Positions 1-11,778 of a DNA stretch of 64,000 nt are shown piece after piece (within the stretch, counting starts at the first letter, position 1; each line of letters opens with the position of its first letter). The notes beneath the pieces were generated by a model, which was given only the letters and a program-made list of their open reading frames with translations, had not been told where the DNA came from and ran no database searches. A program made the translations under genes and the position numbers. This DNA comes from Falciphora oryzae. Lineage: Eukaryota; Ascomycota; Sordariomycetes; Magnaporthales; Magnaporthaceae. Location: the NCBI GenBank assembly GCA_000733355.1, contig JNVV01000010.1, forward strand, positions 352,324 to 416,323, read 5' to 3'.

Positions 1-1447
1 CGGGCATATCAGAGGCGTGATGGGAAGAGGGGGGGAGGGTGTCGTCGGCTTGCTCCCGATTCCTCGGATTCGTCGGTCCGTATGTGCCTCTCCCTTCCTA
101 GTCGCCACACGCCTTCCTCACCCCCTGCCCCCCCTGCTCGTGTCTCCTTTGAGCCTGCTGCATATGTCCGTATAGGATGTTGCTGCTGCTGCTGGTGCCC
201 CCGTTCAGCACCGGGGAGGAAGAGAAACAGGGGGATCGGGTGCGATTTCCTGGTCCGGACGGTTGGTTGGAGGCTCTTTTTCTTCCCGAACCCCTCCCCT
301 TTATGGGCGGCGACGGCATATCATAGGGCCCCGGGGTCGTGCTAACCCCCGGGTGGATCGGCGGGCTTTTGTTCATGTATAATACAAGCTTTGTTTGTGT
401 GTCCCCAGCCCCGGGGGCGTGCCACCTCGCGCGCACGCGTATAACTTACGTACCGTGTGGCTACCAGCTAATGCAGCCGTCCCAAGAAGGCAAGTACTGA
501 GTCCTCCAGCCACAGACGAGGTACTCACTTTACGTGAAGCATACATGCCCTTTGTAATACTATAGGCAGCCGGGAAAATTCCGCATAAAGACAGAGACAA
601 GAACGCAGGCTGAGAAAAGAAGAGAAAAAAAAAATAGAACGACGAGCAAGGGGCAGGAACAGGTTCCGGCTGATTGTCCGTTTTCTTTTGCTTCGTCCCT
701 CTTCTTTTTCAGCAAGGGTTTCCCTGCTTGGTTTTTGTCCCCTGGCCGAACAGCTTATCCACACCCTCAACGAACAGCTAGCTTGTCCGGGCTCAAAGTA
801 CTCAGCCTCCCCACCGTGAGGAGGCTGACGACAGCTCTATTGGGAAAGTCGACGTCGGGGGTCCGGATAGAGGGGGCGAGTGGAACATCCAACGATGGCA
901 GAATAAGACTGCGTGAGTTCCCCTACACACCACACCCCACCGCCGAGCCCGTATCGAGCAAGCAAAACCCGCCCCGCCGCATCTCCAACAAGGCAAAGAG
1001 GAGGAAGGGGACGGCAAGGAAAGAGAGGCTGGGGGGCGGGAAAAGATCTGACTCCTCGTTTGTTGCGGTGGATGCTCGGTGCTAGTCATTTCCGGGTCCA
1101 CTACGCATCAAAAACCAGACAAAGGACAATGCTGTTGCTCAGATTTCGTTAGTCTAGCGTAATAGCTTATTCTTTCTCTTTTTGTCTCGTTTTTCTTTTT
1201 TTGTTGGCCCCTCTTCCCCTCTTCCTTGGATTCGCACATGCAACTTGCAGCTGGCGTCCTACTGCGGATGCGTTTTATTTTTTGCACGGGACTGCCTGGG
1301 TAGGAAGGTAGGTACCTAGGCTGCGTGTCCAAGCCTCAGACAAGCTTGGGGAATCATGGATGGATATCACTCTTGTGGAGGTACATTTGGCTAGTCCATA
1401 TGCAGAGTCGATGATCTGGATCTATGCTTCGCTTAGCTTGCCCGTGC

Positions 1448-1467
1448 AAAAAAAAAAAAAAAAAAAA
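1448..1467. repeat. poly-A tract, 20 nt
   Basis: Uninterrupted run of 20 A. It is one of about nine A/T runs of 19-35 nt spread over the window, nearly all in non-coding DNA. Confidence 0.95.
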
Positions 1468-3679
1468 CGGACGTGGCCTCCCAGCCCCCACGAGAACACT
1501 AGGAGCCGGGGCGCGGCGGGGGAGGCGGCTCAGACTATACCTTGTTCGATTAAACTCTGATGATGGGATGGGACTCGCTGCGGATCTGGGAAACGTGGTG
1601 TCTCACATCAACGTAGGTACGTACCCACGTACCCCATCTACCAATGTACTGGACAAGTACACGTTATTTTTATTATTATTATTATTATTGTTTGTTTTTA
1701 TGTCCCTTCGGGCAAAGCGCGGCTCGTGCTTCCAACTGGAGGTCGGATAATTTTGGGACTAGCTATTATGTCGATCCTCGGGATAGCGCCCGAGGGAGGC
1801 GAGGTCGGTCGGTGGAGGGAGGGAGGTATCGGGTAGGTATCTTTTTTGCCACCGCGAGGTCTCTCTCTCGCGGGACGGGCAGCACACACCACACACACAA
1901 GAGATGACACCTTGTCTGCCGATGGGTTTCTGGCTGGGGCCTCGGCGCGGCAAGCGCCCCTGCTTCCCCATGCACGTCGACAAGAACGGGAACCAAACAA
2001 CATCCAGCATGAACAACAACAGCAGCAGCAGGCACGGGCAGCTCCATCTGTGGCGTGATGTCACCAAGCAAAGGGTGGGGATTACTAACTGGCCTACAGT
2101 AGGGCGTACCGCAAGCCGTGGGTAGGTCAAGGAAGTGTCGTTATCCGACGTTTCTGCTGCTGCTGCTGCTGCTGCTACATTGCCTTCGTATGCGGGCTCG
2201 TTGCCCAGCCCTGCTGGCTGCTCTGGCGCCCAAGTCTTGGCTTGGCCGGCCCTGATCGCCTGCGAGCTGAGATGGCAGTGCAGCTTGTGTGTGTGTCGGT
2301 TTCCCTGCCTGTCACACGTCACGGCGGGACGGGGAGCAGGGATTCAGGGAATAAACAAGCAAGAAGAAAAAAGACGCACGCGCCCCCCCTCGCGGGGACC
2401 GATCGACCGGGGATCCAAGCTGTCAACGCTAAGAGATGACGGACATGATGCGCACGGACTGGTCGGCCGGTCTGCTCGCTCGAGCCATCACCAGGGGTCA
2501 TCCCTGCCTCGCATCACATCGCGAATGGGGACGCAAGCTTTTGAGGTGAGGGGTTTTGCGGGTGGGCTTTTTGATATTGGTTCCTGGGCGCTGGGAAAGA
2601 GGGGTTCGTTCGGTTTATTTGCTGGTTGCCGAAAATAACAAGCAATCATGGAAATGACGAGACTTGAGCTGACGTTGAGAACCTGCCTGGTGGGAATTCC
2701 CTGGTCACCTGGCCTGGCGAACACGCCCTTTTCCCTTTTTCGTCTCGGGCCAAGCTCACCCCATTATCCCACGACAGTCCGAATCACCTCACGGCTGGTC
2801 CAACACCACCCCGCTGGGTCCCGACAGGCCGCTTGCGTGGAGCGCTGGGCTGGGCATGCTGGCCTCGGCTCGGCAGAGCACCACCCTCCTGGACTCGATC
2901 CACCCCCTGTGTGTGTAGATGTAGCTCAACCACTGATATCTTGGAGCACCGTCCGAGGCGGGGCCCTGGATATAAGCCGTACGAGCGTCTGTGCTCGGAA
3001 ACAGGTACCTACCCCTAGGTATCTCTCGCCGACCAGGGGACAGCGAACGGAGAAGCGACCTGGTGCGTGTAGAACGATCTGTCGTCGTCGTTGTTGCTGC
3101 TGCTGCTGTTGCTGCTGTTACCACCCATGCTGCCGTTTTCAGCCAAACTTCCCGATCTTCGGGCCGGCAGTCAGGGCTCGTTCCTTGAAGGGCGAGAGCA
3201 CGTGCTGCTGAGCCACACTGCCCGACCACCACACACAATGGTGGCTGTGGCTTTGGCGGTTAGCACACAGAGTAAGTGCCTGTCGTCTTGGTGGGGACGA
3301 TGTGCAGCGCTGGCTGCAGGTGGCATGATCGAGGCCATTTGATATTATCTGGCCGTTATCGCCGGGTACACGCCCAGGTACCTGCCAGCAGAGTGCAAAC
3401 CACACCAGTGGGCTGGGTACCGAGGAGGGTCCCTACCGGCCATCCGTCGGCTTGTGGGCCCACTGCCTGGAGAACACGGTGGATTGATCAATTGGAGTCC
3501 GGCGCCAACAGGAAAGGAAAGCACACACAATGTCAAAATTGGACTCTGCTTTGCTCTGCTTTCGCCCACCCAAGCCACCGACATTGCTATCGGCTCGTTC
3601 AGCGACCCATCACTGATCCGGGCTTAGATGCAAAATGCCGCGGAAGAGCGCTCCGCTGGCTTTAGGACACTGTCTCGGG

Positions 3680-3698
3680 AAAAAAAAAAAAAAAAAAA
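3680..3698. repeat. poly-A tract, 19 nt
   Basis: Uninterrupted run of 19 A in the gene-free left region. Confidence 0.95.
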
Positions 3699-4918
3699 GA
3701 GTGCAACCGTCGAGTAGTATGCCCTTGGCCTCAGTATCCCACGCCCCCTTCCCAGGGCTTGGCGGGCGGTGCGCTTGGAGGGGAGCCTACCTGCTCACAA
3801 TGTGATCTATCACCGCCCCTTGCGCCGTTCTTGGTTGTGGCTTTCTTGGTGATCACGTCACGCATCATCATCGCCCGATTTCTGCCGGGCTCCTTCTTCC
3901 CGGCCTATCCCCTACCTGCTCTTGGCCACAGATGCAAGCAGAGATTATTTTTTTTCGCTAGCACATATGCAATGCACGGGACGAGGCAAGCGTGGTGCCC
4001 GTCACGGCACACACGGGTTTTTCGAGCCTCGGCTGTGGGTGTCGGACCTGCCTGTATCCAAGCCGGCGCCGGTCACTTTATGGCCAGGCAGGCATCGACG
4101 GGCTGCCATCCAGTGCTTGCTCTACCGTCCGCCCGCCCAGCTTTGTGGCGCTTTGTTTGTGCAGCAGGCAGGTCTCGAACCGCCCTCATGTCTCCCTTGT
4201 GGGCTGTTTTTTTCGTCCACGCAAAACCAAGGCACTGGGCCTACGAAGCCGTCACCCTCCGGCGGCGCAATGGCGGGCCGGCCGAGCTCTGGGACAGGAA
4301 AACAGTGGAGGGGCCCCATCACTGGAGAGATCCCGCCGAACTCAGCAGTCCGGGCCTCCGAAGGAAAAGCCCACTCACTGGCTGTTATGCCCTCCCCCAA
4401 GCCAGCCCCAAATCCGGGGCGTCGACGAGCACACCCTTCCGAAAGCCGCTTGACGTGAAATTGGACCAAAAATAGGCCGAGGACGGAGACAGCGGGCAAG
4501 AGTCGAAGGGCGGACTCGAGAGCCCGCCACGGCATCGGCTCACCCGCGGAGACGGAGGGTGGGGCAGCAAAAAGCGACCCCAGAGGATTTCTTTTTGGGT
4601 GACTGAGCCAGTCCGCTTCCCACCACCACCATCATTGGACACACTAAGACTCTTGTCTGCCCACCCACACCTTGCGAGGCGTCTCTCTCCAGTCGTTGTG
4701 GCCCATAGGCAGGGAAGGGCCCTGGACGGCCGTTTCCCAAATCGACGCCTCGCATCCCGCTAGCGCCGCAGGCCTGCTCACTTACATGGGCCGCGAAAAC
4801 GCCATTAGCGGATTCGCTGATGGGGCCAGGGCGGCCTGCCAGTGGCTCGCTACGGTGACGCTGGTTGCGTGCTTTTGCTAGCACGATACGACGCAGCACG
4901 GGGGACGACTGCTGTGGT

Positions 4919-4936
4919 ACTCTCTCTCTCTCTCTT

Positions 4937-4969
<33 letters not shown>
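4919..4969. repeat. compound (CT)n/(TG)n microsatellite
   Basis: A run of CT dinucleotides (about 4920-4935) is followed after a few bases by an uninterrupted TG run at 4941-4969 (14.5 units). Alternating TG of this length can adopt Z-DNA and is a typical length-polymorphic locus. Confidence 0.95.
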
Positions 4970-4971
<2 letters not shown>

Positions 4972-5210
4972 GTGGTATGCGTGGTCAGAAACTAGGGCGA
5001 CGGGGAATAGATCTCGATGGGCGACATGAAATTGGGGGTATCGCAACCCAATCTAGAACCATTTGGAACGGGAGGGTGGTGCGCCGCGCTCGTGCTTTGT
5101 GTCACCCAAAGGGGCATTTTTGACCGAGTCGATGGAATATGTACCTAGTTTTGATCCAATGCATGCTCACGTATATGCCGGCTGGTCCAAAACATCACAT
5201 CTACTATTGA

Positions 5211-5310
5211 TGCTGCTGCTGCTATTGCTGCTGCTGCTATTGCTGCTGCTGCTATTGCTGCTGCTGCTATTGCTGCTGCTGCTATTGCTGCTGCTGCTAT
5301 TGCTGCTGCT
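5211..5310. repeat. 15-bp tandem repeat, six perfect copies, GCT/ATT-based
   Basis: From 5221 to 5310 the 15-mer GCTATTGCTGCTGCT is repeated six times without a single difference. A TGCTGCTGCT lead-in precedes it. Perfect identity suggests recent expansion by slippage or unequal exchange. Translated, it gives poly-Leu or poly-Ala-Ile runs with no flanking protein-like sequence, so I read it as non-coding. Confidence 0.95.
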
Positions 5311-5316
5311 ATCACA

Positions 5317-5352
5317 ATCACCACCACCACCACCACCACCACTACCACCACA
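5317..5352. repeat. (CAC)n microsatellite
   Basis: CAC/ACC triplets with one CTA interruption, lying immediately to the right of the 15-bp repeat. Confidence 0.95.
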
Positions 5353-5710
5353 CTAGCACTTCCTATCACTTAGCACCCGTAGCCGGCAGCTGAAACGGGA
5401 AAATCAATTATAGCCTAGTGAGCTCCCAAAGTTTTCAAGCCAAGTCCCTCCCTGGCCCACCACCCATCTCCGGGGTTGCCGATGAGGTTCAGGAAGAAAA
5501 GTGAGTGAAGAATGACTTTTGTTTCTCCCTTTTCGTCCTCCCAAGAGTCCCCGAAACCGAACGCAAAAACCCGCCACCCCGCATCCTTCGGTTGCGTATC
5601 GCCAAGCATGCGCCGAGGCCGTCCCGTCTTCCCCTACTCGACGCTTTCATAACAGAGAATTGCGCGTGGCCACGACATCCGACAGAGCGGTGGGGTGGGC
5701 TTGGGGTTCG

Positions 5711-5752
5711 ATGATGATGGTGGTGGTGGTGGTGGTGGTGGTGGTGGTGGTT
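5711..5752. repeat. (GAT)n(GGT)n microsatellite
   Basis: Three GAT triplets run into about 12 GGT triplets and then degenerate GT/AGT units. It is the third microsatellite type within 800 bp. Confidence 0.95.
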
Positions 5753-6712
5753 GGAGTAGTAGTGGTAGTGTTGCGGTGCAGTGTCGTGTGCAGGAAAATC
5801 CGCTTTGGCGTGGTCTCTCTCCCTGCCTTCCGAGCCAACGACGTTCCGCCAGGTATCGGGAACAGTAGCAAGAGTCCATTAGACCCCCTTTTTCCCCCGG
5901 CTCCCTGCCTACATATCTAGGTACATGACATGCAGACAGGCCTGCCAACGGACCAGTCTGTAACTCGCCCACGGCCGATGAGGGCGCACAAAAGACGCAG
6001 TAGTGCGACCACCATTGACGCAACCGTAACATCGGAAGCACACTGAAGATGGGCGGCGGGGGTAGCGCGCCTAATGTGTGCTCAACCTCCCCTCCAACCC
6101 ACAAGCCCACCCCTTTACCTCATCTTCCTCCTCCCCCACCGCACCGTCTAGGTTACATGATGCAGGATTTCTTGCATGACGAAAGCGACGTAAAATGAAA
6201 TCCCGGGCTAGCGTGTGATGCAGCGCACGTCTTTTCTTTCGGAACCATGTTCATCTCTTTCGCGGTCCAAGGAAGGGAGGGGGCGTGTGCATCTTTCTGC
6301 TCTCCCCCACCCACCACCACCAAATCTGCCATCTATTTTTTTTTCCGGGCTTGGTACTTGGTGCCTGGGGTGTATCTCCGTAGACGCACTTATAGAAAAC
6401 GTGTGTGTCCCCGTATCGAAGGCCTTTCAAAGCATGCAGTCCACGATGGTCTGGCCCCCTGCCTTCAGGGGCACAGTGCGAGCCGCCGAGTGGAGAAAGG
6501 TTCCATGCACTACCTATTGCACCTCTTCCTACTATAAGCATCTCGTACCAACCTCCCCCGCCTGGGCGCCCAAATCTGTATTCATCCCGCGACGACATGG
6601 CTGGGTGGTAATAAAGGATGGGCATACAGGATGGGGGTCCCACAGGACACGTTGGGTGGCTGGAGAGAGTGCCGCCCTCCACCCGTGCCTCCGACGTCTA
6701 GGTTACCTATCC

Positions 6713-6736
6713 AAAAAAAAAAAAAAAAAAAAAAAA
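6713..6736. repeat. poly-A tract, 24 nt
   Basis: Uninterrupted run of 24 A in non-coding DNA. Confidence 0.95.
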
Positions 6737-8055
6737 CCGCCCAGCGAGCCCGCAGGACGTCATCAAGGTCCCCCCACGCTCCGGACACTCTACCCAGGCG
6801 TCGCCGGAGAAGAGCATATTCAAAGGTACGGAACAACGTGTTTCTAGCAAAAGTATCGTCACCTTGACGCAGCTAATTTTGCGTAGAAAAGTCCGCAGCC
6901 TGTTTCGGTTCAGAAGCCGCAGAAACGGCACCACCCAAAGCCCGACTGAAGCTGCTAGATACACCTTGTCTGGTTGCTTGGGAGCTAGGGATGGTGTGAA
7001 GCCCTGCGGGACCCTCTGTGAACACCAGTGGCACGATCCCCTGTAGCTCCTTGATTGCCCAGCCGCCATCGTTATCGCAGAGGCCTGAGTTGGTGTGGGA
7101 TACCCGAGGACCAAGCGACTAGCAAAGTAAAACACATGCTCAGGGATAGTTCTGAGTTGGTGTGATCTTTTTTTTTTTTTGTAGGAAAGATGGGGTAACA
7201 CCAACGACAAAGTCGAAAACGCGAGGATCAAATGGCTCATCACATGCCGTAGATCTAGGAAACAAATGGCATCGCCAATACAGTATCGTTTTGGGTCTAT
7301 TTCAGCGGGCTATCTTGTTTCAGCAGCAGAAACTCGCTGGCGTGGTGAAGGCGCTGGCTGGCGATGCCCCTACGTCCCGCGCCTATGCCGGCTTTGCTTT
7401 CCAGAGTGACGACGAACCCCTATCACAACCCGCTCGCATACATGTCTCTATCTCTACCTTCCACGGTCATGTCCATCATGTGCATCAAGGCAGACGTCAG
7501 TATCACCTGGCACAGATAGGATCTTAAGTATCTCTTATTCGTCATATCTGAATTGGGCGGACAAGAACGCCTCATCCCCAGCAAATCCTCATTTTGCTCT
7601 CTAACATGGATATGATGGCATCACTTTCTGGCGTGATGCAAAAACATGGAAGCAGGAGCTCCAAAGCTGCCACGATCTATATGAAATTACCGCATCTCTC
7701 TTCTTTCTAATTCCCTTGTAGAATCACTTCGTGCGGCATGGGCGAGCCGGAACCCACGCAAGCGGCTGCATTAGCTCGAGGCGACGATCAGCGTCCCCGC
7801 CACGCCTCCCTGAGCACCGAGCGATATATTCATGACCTCAATGACGGAAATGGGCATCGACCAGCCACATGTCGTACTCCTTCTCCTCTTTGTGCCTCCG
7901 TAGACAACGCCTGCAGAATTTGAGAACTTGCCTTGCCCATGTGATTCACACCGAGAATCACTGACAAAAAGGGGGCAGCGCGAAACACCGGCATGGCTGC
8001 GTGGCAGCTCCGAGAAGAGATAGGCTTGTGTGTCTTCGATATCTCGGTTTTTGCT

Positions 8056-9222
8056 CTACGCGCTTCTCCTCCTCGGTGGGTTCCTCGGGCCCAGATCTAC
8101 GGCCTGGCCCAGAGTCTCGGCCGCATGTGCACCACCACGGCCGATCTCAAGAGCCGGGCTCTTGAGAGAGTTGGTCGAGCCGTCGTCGCTTGAGTGTCCT
8201 AGCATGTGTACGTTCACTGCCGCGTGGCCGTATGAAGCCTGCCTCTGAGTCGTGCGTCTGGCAGCCTCGTCATCGGCCTCTCGCCTTCTGGCTTCTGCCT
8301 CGGCCGCAAGTCGTTGGGCCTCCATCTCTGCAGCGGCCCAAGCGGCAGCACGCTCTCGCCGTAGCCTGCGCTCCTCCATCTCCTCCACGTGCTGCAATAT
8401 GGTGAAGCCGGCCTCCATCGATGTTTTGCGCGTCACGTCAACGCAGATGGCCAAGGCGGCCGGGTCGTCATCAGAGACGTGCTCCTCCTCCTCGCCATCT
8501 TCCGTCTCGTTGCTGTTAACCATGCCTCTGCTGTCGCAATGGCCGTCGTAGGCTAGAATCCCCAGCGGCGGGCCGAGAGAGCATGGAGATGGGAGCAGGG
8601 ATGGGCTTGGTGTCTGCGAGAACTCGTACAGTCCTACGCCTCGCTCTGCCATGGCCTCCTTCGGATCCTGTGGGGCCGATTCATGGTGTGCCGGATGGAC
8701 CGCGTGCCTGGTCTGCAGTCGCCTCATGTTCTCACTGGCCTCGCAAACGAGAGTGACAGGGACAAAGAGGCGCTTCGCCTGTCGTGCCGCCGCGGCATAC
8801 TGGGCTGCAGCTTCTGCGCCCTGTTCCGTGGCTGTCTGGCAGGCTGTGATAATTGTGAACTTGCCAAACGAAGCTGGATCCAGGATATGGCTCGCCATGG
8901 CGATGGTGCGGCGAGCAGCCTCTGGATCCAGGCTCAGGCTCTCCAGCTCTTCAGAAGCGCCTGGGATCCGGCCGTGGTGATTGCCACTACCTCGTGAATC
9001 CCGCCTCGGTTCGAACGTCGGTGTCGGGTCGGTGTCGTCGCTGGCGTCCTCGGCCACGACAATCGACTTGTCAATTCCAATCAGCATCGAGAGCAGACCA
9101 GCTACGGACGCCTTGCCCACTCCCGGCCAGCCGTTGATCCATATCACTGGTCTCCTCTGCGGCTTATCCCAGCCAGGACCCACGGCCAGGCACTTTGCGG
9201 GCGTTCTGCTGCCTTCCTGCAT
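8056..9222 (-). CDS. P-loop NTPase/kinase-like protein with C-terminal coiled coil
   Basis: Intronless frame of 388 codons from ATG at 9222. Residues 25-43 form a beta strand, Walker A loop and helix: VIWINGWPGVGKAS, with Gly31 and Lys37. The residue after the P-loop lysine is Ala and Ser comes one later, so this is GKxS rather than the canonical GK[S/T]. The arrangement resembles small-molecule kinases of the gluconate kinase or chloramphenicol phosphotransferase type, which suggests ATP-dependent phosphorylation of an unknown substrate. An acidic linker follows, then an Ala/Glu/Arg-rich helix (about residues 283-325, EEMEERRLRRERAAAW...) that should form a coiled coil, and a Ser-rich end. 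No signal peptide or membrane segment is seen. The family is inferred from the P-loop alone, so the function is uncertain. Confidence 0.7.
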   Translation of the reverse strand: MQEGSRTPAKCLAVGPGWDKPQRRPVIWINGWPGVGKASVAGLLSMLIGIDKSIVVAEDASDDTDPTPTFEPRRDSRGSGNHHGRIPGASEELESLSLDPEAARRTIAMASHILDPASFGKFTIITACQTATEQGAEAAAQYAAAARQAKRLFVPVTLVCEASENMRRLQTRHAVHPAHHESAPQDPKEAMAERGVGLYEFSQTPSPSLLPSPCSLGPPLGILAYDGHCDSRGMVNSNETEDGEEEEHVSDDDPAALAICVDVTRKTSMEAGFTILQHVEEMEERRLRRERAAAWAAAEMEAQRLAAEAEARRREADDEAARRTTQRQASYGHAAVNVHMLGHSSDDGSTNSLKSPALEIGRGGAHAAETLGQAVDLGPRNPPRRRSA

Positions 9223-10666
9223 TTTTCCTGGCCACGATTGCCGCCCTTCGGCCTTTGCCTCCTCTCACTCGCTTGCTAGGCTCCAGTAGCAAATAGAAAG
9301 TCTCTGTCGATGGTTGATAGGGTATTCGGAGGTGAATGAACTCTGAGTGGAGGGTATTAGAGGGTGTCGACCGCCGAATGAATAGGTACCTGCTGAGGTG
9401 AAGAAGCCGGAAGCCCAGAAAAGAAGGAAGGAGGGCCCTGCGTCTCAATCCTTGATCAATCAATCTTGAAGGCTGGCGGCACCTGGGATCTGGTCGAGGA
9501 GTCGGGCTAGAATCCTGCCGGAGGAAGGAGTTGGTGCAGCGCCGAAAATGGAAGGACCGACCTCCCAATCGTGTTGACGATGTCCATGATGACTCTCCTT
9601 CAAAGTCCACGTCTTTCCCATCACCCCATTCCAGTTGGGCTGCCTCGCCTAGGAATATCATTCACAATAGCAACATGACACGATCACAAACAATGCTTCA
9701 ATCGGTCACACATCGCAGGCCACCTCCTAGGCATGTAGCTGCCCGGGCAGATGGATGCTTGCCTACCGAGAGAGCGCCCGGATGAGGGACAAAGGCAGGA
9801 AAGGCCTAGACCGTGGACAGCAGGACTGCGTAAGAGACAGTAGATATTAGGAGACTCCATCTGACTCTAGACCCTTGTTGGATATGTCCACTGCCAGCAC
9901 AGGCCGAATAGACGAGTCCGCTTACCACTTCCACGGAAAAGGCACAATTTGAGTACAACAAGGCTATCAGCTTGGTGAAAAGGGGTCTATCTGTCGGTGG
10001 AAGCCAGAAGGAACGGAATACTCGAGGTGGTACGACGACGTTCTAGACTCCAGACCGCCCACCAGGACTCTCTACCTGGAAGCAGAAAATAGCAACGCGG
10101 CAAGCAGTAGCCGGGCGCATTTCATGAGTAAAACGCCGTGAAACATTAAAGGTGTGCATAGAAGGCTCTATTTACCGGGCGTGGAAGATGGATGTCTGCC
10201 CCTGGGGTACACCCGTGTCGCACACGCATGGCCAACGGCTATAGGCTTGATACCGACGCTGCATGCTCCTACGCCTGTTGCAAGGCACCGAAACACATAC
10301 AAAGAACATGCGCGCGGCCGGAATACCCCTCTATATGCAACAAAGAACAAACGGCCGCCAGGTGCCCATGAGACAAGAGCGGCTCTAGGTGGCTGCCCTT
10401 CCAGTCAATCGGAACACGATCAACATCATGTCGCAGGCCGGCTTGGCTGCACCTTTGAAAGAATGGCTCGTTTGTATTAGATGGAGGTAGCGTATCATGG
10501 TCATCGTGACTGTCATCCAAACGCCCGCCTCCATGGAAGAATTGAGACAGGATGCAAGAGAAAAGCGATTGGAAAGAGCCACGTGATGAAGGTATTTGTA
10601 CTGTGTTCCGAAACCAAGATGTAAAAAGAAGACAAAGAAACAGGTCTTGCCACTTGGCGCCTCCGC
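9223..10666. other. intergenic, no gene seen
   Basis: Promoter and 5' leader of the P-loop gene on the minus strand, and the 3' region of the next minus-strand gene. Only short frames without protein character are present. Confidence 0.6.
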
Positions 10667-11778
10667 TCAGACCTTGCCGCCCAGGTGCAGAATGTTCTTC
10701 TTCACCGCATCTGTCAGCTCTCCCTCGCTCTCGGCGACGTAGGCAAAGGTGCTGGGCCAAGCCTCCGGGTGTGGCATAGGTAGTTCGATTCTGTCCTCGT
10801 CTCGCAGGTGGCCAGAAATCATCAGGGCTGCAATGATGGGCAAGCAATGGCTTGCCTGGGTCAAATCTGCGGTAGATAACCCGGTTAGAAAGCCTGTAAA
10901 AGAGAGACGCGAGATACGAAAAAAAAAAAAAAAAAAAAAAGACAGGGCGGGATTGAGAGTGGAGGTGACTTACGAACTTGCCGGGTGTTGGCTGGAGCAT
11001 CGCCAGCATCAGCAATACCGTGCTGCTGGTTGACGGGGCGGATGATGGTCGAGGAACGGCGTCCGGAGGCGTCAGATCCTCGGAGGCTGCCAGCGGCAGA
11101 CGAGAGCCTGCGCGGCGGGCCGGCAATCGATTTGCGGACCTGGCCGAGGTCGAAGCTGCGCTTCATCTCGAACCGCGATCGGGTCTTGACACGGGGGATC
11201 ACACCGGCGGCGATGATGACGCGATCCGGCTGCGACTCGTCCACCGGCATGGCTCCGTTGCTGAGCCGCCGGAGCGGGACCGCGGTGACAAAGATGCTGC
11301 TGGGCTGCTTCTGCTCGGCGACGGTCGACCTGCGTCTCTCGACCGGGGACTTGACGTCGGCCTGGCTGACCCCTGACAGCAGAAGGGACGTGTTGGCCGA
11401 GTATGCGCTCGGGGTGCGGCCCCCGGCCATCCTGTCAAAGACACCCGACATCGGGGACGACGCCGGAGAAGAATCGGCGGCACTGAGACGCCTGCCCATT
11501 CCCTGGTTGAGACTGTGGATCAGAGACCGACTGAGCTCGTTGAACGAGTCTCCAATTGGGTCGCGCGGGTGCAGGACGGCCGGGCTGTTGCCAAACGACG
11601 TGGGGGTGGGGGGAGGTGCAGCCCGCGGCGACCTGGGGGACGGCAGCACAGATCCGGCTGACAGAGAGGGCAGACGGCGGCGGCCGGAATCGAGAGGGAA
11701 GCCCCCCTCTCGGTAGTTGCCGGTCCAGAGAGAAGGCAGCGGAGTGCGCTTGGGCGCCTCAACCACTGGGCTGTTCAT
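10667..11778 (-). CDS. conserved-looking basic Ser/Arg-rich protein, unknown function
   Basis: Two exons read on the minus strand: 11778-10974 and 10866-10667. The intron (10867-10973, 107 bp) has donor GTAAGT and acceptor GCAG, and contains a 22-nt A/T homopolymer. Splicing gives 334 residues. Residues 1-268 are Ser/Pro/Arg-rich and probably disordered, with several RRLS/RRRS sites suited to basophilic kinases such as PKA. The second exon encodes a compact, folded-looking end (SHCLPIIAALMISG, then HPEAWPSTFAYVAESEGE, ending ILHLGGKV). That end looks constrained, and from memory resembles the C-terminus of fungal clampless-1-like proteins; I could not check this. The first exon alone would read through into the homopolymer, so the splice is well supported. 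It is transcribed divergently from GWT1. Confidence 0.7.
10919..10940. repeat. poly-A tract, 22 nt, inside an intron
   Basis: A 22-nt A run on the plus strand (poly-U in the minus-strand pre-mRNA). It lies in the intron of the Ser/Arg-rich gene, close to the donor rather than the acceptor. Confidence 0.95.

Larger units (their letters stand above)
1..8055. other. gene-free, repeat-rich region
   Basis: No open frame here has recognisable protein character, exon-intron structure or the strong GC third-position bias of the real genes in the window. The sequence instead holds many simple repeats: CTG/GCT triplets near 181-196, 2156-2177 and 3091-3118, ATT triplets near 1669-1689, A-tracts at 1448-1467, 3680-3698 and 6713-6736, and the dense cluster at 4919-5752. 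It may be a long regulatory or untranslated region of a gene to the left of the window, or a true gene desert. A non-coding transcript cannot be excluded. Confidence 0.6.

Noticed and set aside
3759..4475. Plus-strand frame of 238 codons in the left desert
   Set aside because: No domain, no conserved pattern, other frames equally open.
5063..5356. Frame with a poly-Leu run over the 15-bp repeat
   Set aside because: Entirely repeat-derived; no flanking protein-like sequence.
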